Shown here: piece by piece, positions 16,119-22,767 of the stretch
Layout: each line of letters opens with the position of its first letter
Position numbering within the stretch: position 1 is the stretch's first letter
NCBI GenBank assembly: GCA_937885345.1
Contig: CAKZZH010000102.1
Location: 1 to 29,596 of the forward strand
Source: an uncultured Lachnospiraceae bacterium
GTDB taxonomy: Bacteria > Bacillota > Clostridia > Lachnospirales > Lachnospiraceae
Direction: 5' to 3'
Length of the DNA stretch: 29,596 nt
Program-made: the position numbers and the translations under genes
The notes under the pieces: generated by a model
Told to the model about the DNA's origin: nothing
Databases searched by the model: none
The model's input: the letters and a program-made list of their open reading frames with translations, nothing else

Positions 16119-16376
16119 TTATGCCTCTAAATGCTCAAGTACGTACTTGCTGAGAGCTGTGATATTAACAAAGTTCTCCTTAGCAACACCTGTCATCTGT
16201 ACGCCGAACTCCTGATCGATACCTGCAATGATTTCAAGTGAATCGATGGAATCAAGGCCGATTCCGTCATCTCCGAAAAGCTCAACCTCATAATCAAGCT
16301 CTTCAGCGGGAATTCTAAGATTCTCAACAAGGATGTTTTTGATCTTCTCTGCGATCTCTGTCTGCTTTGCGTCCAT
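16119..16376 (-). CDS. Acyl carrier protein 1
   Basis: This 85-residue ACP carries the growing acyl chain on a 4'-phosphopantetheine attached to the first Ser of GLDSIDSLEI, near residue 41. The four-helix pattern and acidic helix 2 fit the family. The DSID variant of the DSL motif is what I recall for ACPs of aryl-polyene-type and other specialised systems rather than primary FASII AcpP (DSLD). The frame is open to 16457. The ATG at 16376 has AAGGAG nine bases upstream and starts MDAKQTEI, as expected for an ACP. It lies directly upstream of the KS-CLF gene, with hairpin-containing gaps of about 110 nt on both sides. Confidence 0.92.
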   Translation of the reverse strand: MDAKQTEIAEKIKNILVENLRIPAEELDYEVELFGDDGIGLDSIDSLEIIAGIDQEFGVQMTGVAKENFVNITALSKYVLEHLEA

Positions 16377-16450
16377 TATTAATTTCTCCTTTTCTAATCG
16401 CCTAAGCGCGTAATACTGCCTGAAAACATCAGGTCTTGATCTATAAGAAT

Positions 16451-16480
16451 CAGGCACGACGGCAAGCCGCGTTGTCCCTG
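16451..16480 (-). repeat. Hairpin between the AMP-ligase-like and ACP genes
   Basis: An imperfect GC-rich stem lies in the 114-nt gap before the ACP ribosome site. CAGG (16451-16454) pairs with CCTG (16477-16480), and the inner ACG-CGGC pairs with GCCG-CGT around an AA loop, with single-base bulges. With the hairpins after the ACP gene, the ACP message is flanked by structure on both sides. Confidence 0.4.
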
Positions 16481-16490
16481 TATTCTCTCA

Positions 16491-18086
16491 CTACCACTCT
16501 ACCGTATACATTCTGTCCGACACACCGTGTTCTATTGTATCATAAGTTACAATAGTTTTGGTAACGGGTTTATAACTCGGTAAAATATTTCCGGCTTCCT
16601 TGATCCTCGCCTTAAGATCCGCTTCTATATCGGCTTCTTCCCGGCCCTCATAATATTTCATATCCGGTTTAACCTTAAGCGCAAGTATCGGTCTTCCTCT
16701 AAGCGAATCCTCAACCGCCCTGCAATCCTCGATCCCGGGCATTTTACCATAAAATGCTTCAAGCTCTCTCGGGTCTATATTCTCACCGTTCGGAAGAATG
16801 ATAAGATTCTTACGAAGTCCCAGGATCCTTATATATCCATCATCGTCTATTGAAGCAAGATCTCCTGTCTTAAGCCATCCATCCTCTGTAAATACTTCGG
16901 CCGTTCTCTCGGGATCTCTGTAATAACCGCTCATAACGACATCGCCCCTGATCTGAAGCTCGCCGTCCTCCACTCTTACCTGTGTACCGGGATATACCTT
17001 GCCGACCGAATCCATGATCTCGGCCGAATCAAGATTTCCCGAAACGATATTGGATGCCTCGGTAAGCCCGTATCCGACAAGAAGACTTATTCCCCTGTCA
17101 GCGGCCATTTTAACGAGACGAGGCTGACAGTATGCGCCGCCGCAGATGATCGTCTCAATGCCTTCAAGAAACTCAGGTCCCTTAATCCTTGCTACCGAGA
17201 GAATTGTCTCGGCAAGTCCCGGAACAAGCGTCAAGATCGTAGGCTTGATCTTAGGTATATCAAATACTATATTGCTCATATCCTCACAGGCATATACGAG
17301 AGCGCCCGTATATATGCAGGTAAGAAGTCCTCTTATGGCTCCGAAAACATGATAAAGCGGGAGCACCGCTATCGTAACCTGTCCGTAGGTTCTTCCGGGA
17401 ATAAAAAGTCCATTGTGCGCCGCACGCATGATCGCTTTATGTGAAAGCATTGCGCCGTAAGGATTTGCGGGGTCGTCATTAACCGAGAAGCAAATAACCG
17501 CAATGTCATACTTGCTGACCTTGGCCGCTTCGGCCATCTCGTCATCGGTATCATGTATATCGTATACAGGAATATCAAGTCCCGTGCAAACATCTTTGTA
17601 TGCTTCGGTTATAAATAATGCTTCGATATCGAACTTTTTGATGATTCGCCCGAGTTGCTCATTATTAAGCGCATTCGGTGCATTCGGAAGCATTATGACC
17701 GTGCAACCCGCGGTCGGTATTGCCATATAAAGTTCCATGGAATACATGCTGTTTGGCGAAAGGACCGCAATTATATTTCCGCATCTGTTCTCGCCGCTTG
17801 CGCTTCCTGGGTCTTGCGTCCTTATAGCATCGGCGCTTGCGCTTTCGGGATCTTTGACTTCGCTTCCTTGCGGCCTGCGCCCGTATCCCTTTGAATACAG
17901 AAAATGCCTTCTTCTTGCAATCCTGTCGCAAAGCTCGCCGTAGTTTATCGTATCGGTCATATTACTGATCGCCGGAAGTTCTCTGTAATTATCGTTACAG
18001 AGCTCCATAAGATCGCACATCGTATCCAGAAGTGGCAATTTCTCAAGTATATTCGGTTCTATAAGCGATGTAAAATATTCATCCAT
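16491..18086 (-). CDS. Acyl-AMP ligase/adenylate-forming enzyme, motif-degenerate
   Basis: This 531-residue protein has the ANL (acyl-CoA synthetase/acyl-ACP ligase) fold. It should activate a starter or product acid and load it onto ACP or CoA. Preserved segments are PLYHVFGAIRG (243-253), GYGLTEASN (338-346), WLKTGDLASIDDDGYI (404-419) and NGENIDPRELE (433-443). Two essential motifs are eroded. The P-loop, normally TSGTTGxPKG, reads FSVNDDPANPYG (200-211). The C-terminal TGK lysine motif reads HGVSDRMYT (520-528), with no lysine. A low-complexity insertion (about 69-102) with a repeated DPxSAS unit precedes NIIAVLSPNS. It may be a pseudo-ligase, a scaffold or a thioester-transfer remnant. 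The fold assignment is firm; activity is doubtful. It lies 47 nt after acyltransferase 1. Confidence 0.85.
   Translation of the reverse strand: MDEYFTSLIEPNILEKLPLLDTMCDLMELCNDNYRELPAISNMTDTINYGELCDRIARRRHFLYSKGYGRRPQGSEVKDPESASADAIRTQDPGSASGENRCGNIIAVLSPNSMYSMELYMAIPTAGCTVIMLPNAPNALNNEQLGRIIKKFDIEALFITEAYKDVCTGLDIPVYDIHDTDDEMAEAAKVSKYDIAVICFSVNDDPANPYGAMLSHKAIMRAAHNGLFIPGRTYGQVTIAVLPLYHVFGAIRGLLTCIYTGALVYACEDMSNIVFDIPKIKPTILTLVPGLAETILSVARIKGPEFLEGIETIICGGAYCQPRLVKMAADRGISLLVGYGLTEASNIVSGNLDSAEIMDSVGKVYPGTQVRVEDGELQIRGDVVMSGYYRDPERTAEVFTEDGWLKTGDLASIDDDGYIRILGLRKNLIILPNGENIDPRELEAFYGKMPGIEDCRAVEDSLRGRPILALKVKPDMKYYEGREEADIEADLKARIKEAGNILPSYKPVTKTIVTYDTIEHGVSDRMYTVEW
17795..17854 (-). repeat. 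In-frame 39-nt-period direct repeat inside the AMP-ligase-like gene
   Basis: Two 21-bp copies (17795-17815 and 17834-17854) match at 18 of 21 positions. They are offset by 39 bp, so the reading frame is kept, and encode the duplicated DPxSAS unit. They lie in a GC-rich, Ala/Ser/Arg-coding insertion (about 17781-17882) that normal adenylate-forming enzymes lack. Confidence 0.7.
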
Positions 18087-18133
18087 TATCGCATGTTCCT
18101 TTTCTTATCTGTAACGCACCGGCACATACCGCA

Positions 18134-18877
18134 TTAGTTTTTCTTCTCGGCGCCGGCAGCCCTCGCAGCCATATGCTCGTTCATTTTAGCCTGGATACGA
18201 TCCTTTACAAGCTGCGCTATTTCAGTTTTCTTAAGACCGGCGTACTCATCGTACATAATCGGCTTAAGATAATAAACATAAGTTGTACAAGGTCTTATAA
18301 CATCATTTCCGTTAAGAGATTTGTATGAATCCACTATGCACACCGGAACTATGGGTGTTTTGGAATCAAGCGAACATCTGAAACATCCCGCATGAAAATC
18401 CTGCAGATTGTTCTTATTGTCCTTATATCCGCCTTCCGGAAAGATCAAATATATTCTCCCTGCCTTAACCTCATCAGAGATTTGCTTTAAGACAAGAAGC
18501 TGCTGACGCGGATCGTCAAAATCGATCCTTTTACCGTCAACATAGTCAACAAGCTGATTGGCAACAATCTTTTTGGACTGGTTCTTCTCCATAAGCACCG
18601 AAGCAGGTTTTTCATGTCCGAGAATAATCCCGAAAGCATCATACTTACCCTGATGGTTGGAATACATTATGTATCCGCCCTCTTTGGGAAGATTTTCTTT
18701 GCCGTCATATATGGTCTTCGTCTTGCCCCATATACGCATGTGATTCATTATTTTACATGCTTTGCGATACGCTTTCTCCTCATCCCAGTTCTTTGATTTA
18801 AATCTGTGTTCAAGCTTAAGAGACAGAACGGTGAAAGGACTGGTTGCCGCAACCATATAAAATCTCAGATTCTTCAT
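18134..18877 (-). CDS. PlsC-type lysophospholipid acyltransferase 1
   Basis: This 247-residue LPLAT-family acyltransferase transfers an acyl chain from acyl-ACP or acyl-CoA to a glycerophosphate-like or other hydroxyl acceptor at the membrane. The catalytic HX4D motif is NHQGKYD (His75, Asp80). The FPEGG motif at 146-150 binds the acceptor phosphate. The N-terminal 25 residues are moderately hydrophobic and could be a membrane-associating helix. Its ATG overlaps the flavodoxin-type gene stop by 4 nt (ATGA), so translation is coupled. Members of this family occur in aryl-polyene clusters, where they are thought to move the polyene to a lipid. The acceptor here is unknown. Confidence 0.88.
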   Translation of the reverse strand: MKNLRFYMVAATSPFTVLSLKLEHRFKSKNWDEEKAYRKACKIMNHMRIWGKTKTIYDGKENLPKEGGYIMYSNHQGKYDAFGIILGHEKPASVLMEKNQSKKIVANQLVDYVDGKRIDFDDPRQQLLVLKQISDEVKAGRIYLIFPEGGYKDNKNNLQDFHAGCFRCSLDSKTPIVPVCIVDSYKSLNGNDVIRPCTTYVYYLKPIMYDEYAGLKKTEIAQLVKDRIQAKMNEHMAARAAGAEKKN

Positions 18878-19590
18878 TCGTGTCTAAAACCCTCCCAATA
18901 ACCTGTCATCATCTTTTCGAGAGCACGCGGAGGAATCAAAGGGGAATTCACCGCTTTGTGTGTTGCTTCACACAACGCGCCGTCCCTTGCGAACTCAACC
19001 CCCGCCCGCTTAATTCCTTCAAGATATTTGGCAAGTATCGCCTTCATCTGATCAAGCAGGAGTATTTCTCCCTGAGGTGAATAGATCGTTGTAAAACGTC
19101 CCTCTCCGAAAAACAGTTCAAATTGCCTTGTAACGGGCTCAAACACATAATCCGTAGTCGCGTGTGCACATGACGACACAACCACCAGTTTCTTCTGGGA
19201 CAGATCATAACGGAAATTCATAATATTGATATTCTCGGGCGATGCCGCTCTTCCGTTATATGGCTCCTTCATGGGAAGAAGCCTGTCTATAACCGTTGCC
19301 ACAAGCGATGAAACGCTGAAGCAATATAAAGGGAACGAGAGTACTACAACGTCCGCCGCAAGTATCTCCTCCATTATTATATCCATATCATCTCTGATCG
19401 CACATTTGCCGGGCGTAACCTTCCAGCATACAAAACATCCTCTGCAATGTTCGAGATGCATTTTGGCAAGTGTAAGTTCTTTTAATTTGCAGTCTTCCTG
19501 CTGCATCATTCCGTCAACAAAGCTCTTTGCGACCATATAAGAATGACTGCGCTCGCATTTGGGGCTGCCGTTTATCAGTAAAATTCTCAT
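18874..19590 (-). CDS. Flavodoxin-fold NAD(P)H-dependent oxidoreductase with Cys motif
   Basis: This 238-residue protein opens with MRILLINGSPK and a downstream SFPLYCFSVSS segment, the FMN-phosphate and isoalloxazine loops of the NADPH-dependent FMN reductase/iron-sulfur flavoprotein fold. A cysteine motif CRGCFVCW...GKC (Cys49, 52, 55, 63) followed by RDDM is typical of the Isf-like subgroup, in which it may bind a cluster or act in redox. The C-terminal 60 residues are an extension without a recognised domain. It overlaps both neighbours by 4 nt (patatin upstream, acyltransferase downstream). A redox step on the acyl chain or quinone chemistry is possible. The substrate cannot be told from sequence. 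Confidence 0.85.
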   Translation of the reverse strand: MRILLINGSPKCERSHSYMVAKSFVDGMMQQEDCKLKELTLAKMHLEHCRGCFVCWKVTPGKCAIRDDMDIIMEEILAADVVVLSFPLYCFSVSSLVATVIDRLLPMKEPYNGRAASPENINIMNFRYDLSQKKLVVVSSCAHATTDYVFEPVTRQFELFFGEGRFTTIYSPQGEILLLDQMKAILAKYLEGIKRAGVEFARDGALCEATHKAVNSPLIPPRALEKMMTGYWEGFRHE

Positions 19591-20510
19591 ATCTGACTGC
19601 CCTCCGCACTGCTTCGCATTTTACTTCGGATAGGCTCAACATTAAGATCGGGGCCCGCATCCGACAGAAACAGCTTAATCTCCTCAAGACGCTTTCCTGC
19701 AACATCTTTTCCGTTCTCATAAAAAGCATCAACCTTCGCATCGTCTTGCTCGAATTTTTTGATACATTCCACCGAAGGTCTGAGTACGATCGCAACGCCC
19801 TCTTTCTCAAGTCTTCCGAGAAGCTCGAGCTGTCTTGCGTACATCTTGGTACGGTTAAGAAGTGCTTTATAGAAATTGGGATATTTCTTCCCGTAATGAG
19901 TCTTCATTAGTCCCTTCATTGCGCCGCCGTAATTGGTGGGAAGCTCCTTGATACTCTTGGTCATTACGACAACAAGCTTATCACAGCCCTTCTCAAGCGC
20001 ACGTTTGATGGGAATCGAATCGCATATACTGCCGTCAAGATAATGATAATCACCGATCTCAACCGGCTTGCAGAGTATGGGAACAGAGCAGGAAGCTTTG
20101 GAATATGAAAGGAGCTTCTGCATGTCACTCCTATCGCCGTAATATTCCGCAACGCCTTTCTCACAGTTGGCGACAACGATCTCAAATTCCATTTTACTGT
20201 TGTTGAAGGTCTCAAAGTCAAACGGAAACTGCTTGAAGGGATACTCGTAAAACATCTTATCAAGATTAAGGAATTTGCCATGCTTAAAGAACTGGCTCGT
20301 TCCGTAATATCTTACATCCTTGGGAGGATGTATTACCTTGTTGGTTCTTCCTATTTGGTGCGACAGGAAACCAAGGCCGTTACCGGCCCCCGCCGATACA
20401 CCGACCACATAGTCAAACTCTATGTTATTTTCCATGAAGTGATCAAGAACTCCCGAAGTAAAAACACCTCTGAAAGCCCCTCCTTCAAGTATAAGCGCAC
20501 TTTTGCCCAT
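19587..20510 (-). CDS. Patatin-like phospholipase/acyl hydrolase
   Basis: This 307-residue patatin-fold lipid hydrolase is of the bacterial YjjU/RssA-like type. Seen directly: oxyanion loop EGGAFRG (9-15), nucleophile elbow GVSAG with Ser39, and the catalytic Asp159 in DGSICDSIP, giving the Ser-Asp dyad. No signal peptide or transmembrane helix is obvious, so it would act on the inner face of the membrane or on cytosolic acyl substrates. It follows ACP2 by 25 nt and overlaps the flavodoxin-type gene by 4 nt. In this setting it may trim a lysolipid or glycerolipid so that the acyltransferases can install the new chain, or act as the chain-release esterase in place of a missing thioesterase. 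Both roles are inference. Confidence 0.9.
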   Translation of the reverse strand: MGKSALILEGGAFRGVFTSGVLDHFMENNIEFDYVVGVSAGAGNGLGFLSHQIGRTNKVIHPPKDVRYYGTSQFFKHGKFLNLDKMFYEYPFKQFPFDFETFNNSKMEFEIVVANCEKGVAEYYGDRSDMQKLLSYSKASCSVPILCKPVEIGDYHYLDGSICDSIPIKRALEKGCDKLVVVMTKSIKELPTNYGGAMKGLMKTHYGKKYPNFYKALLNRTKMYARQLELLGRLEKEGVAIVLRPSVECIKKFEQDDAKVDAFYENGKDVAGKRLEEIKLFLSDAGPDLNVEPIRSKMRSSAEGSQI

Positions 20511-20535
20511 AGGAATCCACCGTACTATACCTGTA

Positions 20536-20763
20536 TTATTTTGTCTGATCTTCGATGTATTTTACAACATCGCTTACTGTCTTAAGATTCTCTGCATTCT
20601 CGAATTTGATGCCGAACTCGTCCTCAACCGATACCGCAAGAAGCATCATTGTAAGGGAGTTAAGCCCGAGATCCTCATCGAGTGTGCTCTCCGGCTTAAT
20701 CTCTGAGGAATCAACCTCAGGAATTACATTTGCAAATATTTCAACAAGTTTATCGAATACCAT
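20536..20763 (-). CDS. Acyl carrier protein 2
   Basis: This 75-residue ACP has the phosphopantetheine Ser in LGLNSLTMMLL, around residue 35. The usual Asp before Ser is Asn, a variant seen in specialised ACPs. Acidic helices and the DEFGIKFENAEN segment match the family. It starts 1 nt after acyltransferase 2 ends, so the two are translationally linked, suggesting that this carrier delivers chains to, or receives them from, that enzyme. It is clearly different from ACP1 (DSID motif), so the operon has two functionally distinct carriers, for example one for starter or transfer and one for elongation. Confidence 0.9.
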   Translation of the reverse strand: MVFDKLVEIFANVIPEVDSSEIKPESTLDEDLGLNSLTMMLLAVSVEDEFGIKFENAENLKTVSDVVKYIEDQTK

Positions 20764-20764
20764 T

Positions 20765-21406
20765 TTACTTATCTCCTTCTAATTTTTTCTTGTATTCCGA
20801 AACAATTTGTCTGAATCGTTCGCTCTCACTCATCATATAAGCCGCATTAAGGCCTTTTCCTTCTTCGGTAAGAGGAGTAGGCTCGCCGATGATAATCTTC
20901 TGCCTGGGGCCGAATACGGGCTTATAGGGACCGGATACCGCATAGGGTACTATCGGCGTACCGGTCATCAACGCCAGCATCAGAAATCCCGCTTTGAATT
21001 CATCAATCTCGCCGTCCTTGGAAACCTTGCCCTCGGGGTAGATTATCACGGACTCCTTCCTGGCAATTGCTGCCTTAGCGTATCTGAGCCACTCTGTGTC
21101 CGCCTTGTATCTGTCCATCGGGATGGTCCTGTTATTCTCAAGGAACCACTTGAATTTGGGCTTCTCATACCAATCCTTTGCAACAATGATATGAGATTTG
21201 TTTCTGCCAAAAATCACCGAGGTATACAGCCCGTCCATATGACTTGTGTGATTGCCGACAAAAATCATTGTTCCGTTAAATTTGCGGCTGTGCCTGTCGG
21301 GATTAATGAACCGTACCTTCGGTCTGTAAGCCACATATATAAAAACATCCATCAGCCTTCGGCCTATCTTGGCCGCCAACCATTGAAAGAATTTGACTAT
21401 TTTCAT
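20765..21406 (-). CDS. PlsC-type acyltransferase 2 (1-acyl-glycerol-3-phosphate acyltransferase-like)
   Basis: This 213-residue LPLAT-family protein has HX4D as NHTSHMD (His53, Asp58), the NRTIPMDR segment (92-99) and YPEGK (123-127). All four usual PlsC blocks can be traced, ending in PIVPYAVSGPYKP. The N-terminal 28 residues are amphipathic/hydrophobic and likely membrane-associated. It is closer to housekeeping PlsC than acyltransferase 1 is. It lies second in the operon, 35 nt after the MntP-like gene, and is directly coupled to ACP2. Likely chemistry is ACP-to-lysolipid transfer. A plain phosphatidate-synthesis role cannot be ruled out. Confidence 0.9.
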   Translation of the reverse strand: MKIVKFFQWLAAKIGRRLMDVFIYVAYRPKVRFINPDRHSRKFNGTMIFVGNHTSHMDGLYTSVIFGRNKSHIIVAKDWYEKPKFKWFLENNRTIPMDRYKADTEWLRYAKAAIARKESVIIYPEGKVSKDGEIDEFKAGFLMLALMTGTPIVPYAVSGPYKPVFGPRQKIIIGEPTPLTEEGKGLNAAYMMSESERFRQIVSEYKKKLEGDK

Positions 21407-21441
21407 TTATTTTTCCCAATCGCTATATAATATGCACGGCA

Positions 21442-22023
21442 TCAATAAAACAACCCGAGAATATACTGGAGCACTATAAGTATGCTTACAATGATCAGAA
21501 GGCCGCCGCCCCCTCTGAAAATCTCCTTGCGAAGCTCGCCGTTTCGATATCCTACGTAAACACCGACGATCACAAGTGCTACCGTCGCAATGCCGATCAC
21601 TGCCCAGGTCCAGACCATATTGAACTGCATTATCTTGCAGGCTGCTGCCGCAAAGTATGTGTAAATGGCGGTTGCGGCCGCAATTCCCGTGATCTTCTTA
21701 AGGTCGATATCGGATTTTATCTCCGGGATCGATTTCTTGTAATATACGAGGAAAATCTTGATTCCGCCCTCCGCAAGGAAAATCGCGGCAGCCAGAATTC
21801 GCCAGGTTTTCTGAACCTCAGCGCTCATATTCTCTATATGAATCGGTCTTATGGTAACTGTCCCGAGCAGGACCGCAAGGCCCTGGAACGCGACCACTAT
21901 AAGACACATAAATATAAGTCCTCTTGCTTTAACCTCTCCGAGTACCGAACCTTGGGAAATCGAGATTGCGAACACATCGAACGCAAGCCCCAGGGCGATC
22001 AGCACCATAAGTGCAACATCCAT
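21442..22023 (-). CDS. MntP (DUF204)-like membrane protein, divergent
   Basis: This 193-residue protein has about six hydrophobic helices. The N-terminal ALGLAFDVFAISISQG resembles the first repeat of the MntP manganese exporter family, placing Asp at residue 16 as in MntP. In the second repeat, where MntP has a matching ion-site Asp (ATSLDAMAVG), this protein has Tyr121 in ATAIYTYFAAAA. Transport of Mn2+ is therefore doubtful. A TTG at 22029 opens the frame, but AGGAG is better placed for the ATG at 22023. It is the first gene of the lipid/polyketide-like operon, right behind the palindromic operator. It could be a repurposed transporter or membrane partner; no function is proven. Confidence 0.7.
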   Translation of the reverse strand: MDVALMVLIALGLAFDVFAISISQGSVLGEVKARGLIFMCLIVVAFQGLAVLLGTVTIRPIHIENMSAEVQKTWRILAAAIFLAEGGIKIFLVYYKKSIPEIKSDIDLKKITGIAAATAIYTYFAAAACKIMQFNMVWTWAVIGIATVALVIVGVYVGYRNGELRKEIFRGGGGLLIIVSILIVLQYILGLFY

Positions 22024-22101
22024 TATCAATCTCTCCTGTGTTTACAGCTAACCCAAAATACACCTTTGCCATTTTATTAAAATCCGCGGTCCTTTGCGAT
22101 A

Positions 22102-22122
22102 TACATTTTCCCGTAAAATGTA
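22102..22122 (-). promoter_or_regulatory. 21-bp palindromic operator upstream of the ten-gene operon
   Basis: TACATTTT (22102-22109) and AAAATGTA (22115-22122) are perfect 8-bp inverted arms around a 5-base centre. On the minus strand a TTTACA hexamer overlaps the upstream arm and TATATC/TATCGC follows the downstream arm (15-17 base spacing), so the palindrome would lie between -35 and -10. Size and position fit a TetR-family operator. The TetR gene at 22159 is the obvious candidate to bind it. Confidence 0.55.
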
Positions 22123-22156
22123 AAAAGCGGCTACAAAATTCTTTTTTTGTAGTCGC
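22122..22156 (-). terminator. Terminator of the GH13-TetR unit
   Basis: On the minus strand an 11-bp stem with one mismatch (22127-22138 with 22145-22156) has an A-rich 6-base loop and is followed by TTTTT. It begins 3 nt after the TetR stop codon. Its T-run shares its last base with the palindromic operator of the next operon, so the boundary between the two units is very compact. Confidence 0.85.
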
Positions 22157-22158
22157 CC

Positions 22159-22725
22159 TTATATCAGCTCAAATATTGTATGATTCATCAGTTGTCCGTA
22201 GCTGTTTATCAGATCGTCCACGGACACGCCGTCCGCCGCTTTGATAACCTGCCGGATCATCGTTATCAGGCCGCTTGAGTAATATTCCGCGACCATCTCT
22301 GTCGTCATGCCTTTCAGCTTGCTTGAGTAAATATCTTCTTTATCCTTCACAAAACGCTTCATAACCTCTGCAAAGAGATTGGTCAAAAGCCTCGACAGTT
22401 CCTCGGCAAATCCGTTCTGACCCGTTATATCAAAGCACTTGGCGTAATAGGTTCTATCATTGTAAAATCTCTTAAACAGCTCCCTGATGCCCTCATCGTT
22501 TCGTCCGTCAAGAAGACACTGCCTGACATCATCTATGATCTCCTCTTTTACGATGCACTCCATAAGCTCATACTTATCGTGGAAATGATTATAAAATGTG
22601 GGCCTGATTATGTTGGCATGATCGGTTATCGTCTTGATAGTGATCTTTTCAAAGGGAATCTGAAGCATTATCTCTTTGAAAGAATTCTCAATCAGTTTTC
22701 TCGTAAGTTCTTTTATCTGTTCCAT
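22159..22725 (-). CDS. TetR/AcrR family regulator (DhaS-like C-terminal type)
   Basis: This 188-residue protein has an N-terminal helix-turn-helix: LIENSFKEIMLQIPFEKITIKTI is followed by NIIRPTFYNHFHDKYELMECIV, with the TFYNHFxxKxEL recognition-helix signature. The remaining helical domain resembles the TetR subgroup that includes dihydroxyacetone-kinase regulators. It lies 42 nt after the GH13 gene in the same direction and is followed immediately by a terminator. The palindromic operator and the ten-gene lipid/polyketide-like operon come next. It probably represses that operon and may sense an acyl or lipid ligand; regulation of the GH13 gene is the alternative. Confidence 0.9.
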   Translation of the reverse strand: MEQIKELTRKLIENSFKEIMLQIPFEKITIKTITDHANIIRPTFYNHFHDKYELMECIVKEEIIDDVRQCLLDGRNDEGIRELFKRFYNDRTYYAKCFDITGQNGFAEELSRLLTNLFAEVMKRFVKDKEDIYSSKLKGMTTEMVAEYYSSGLITMIRQVIKAADGVSVDDLINSYGQLMNHTIFELI

Positions 22726-22767
22726 TGTCTTATTCCAATTGCATCTGTTGTTTCGAACAGTCCCGCA

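Noticed and set aside
12283..16376. Operon as the primary fatty-acid synthesis locus
   Set aside because: FabH, FabK/FabI and a single FabF are missing, the synthase is a KS-CLF fusion, and two divergent ACPs are present.
12283..22023. Operon as a standard aryl-polyene or granadaene cluster
   Set aside because: No ammonia lyase, LolA-like protein, methyltransferase, glycosyltransferase or exporter of the aryl-polyene type, and no CylE, CylF or ABC transporter genes of the granadaene type, are present. Only the shared synthase core matches.
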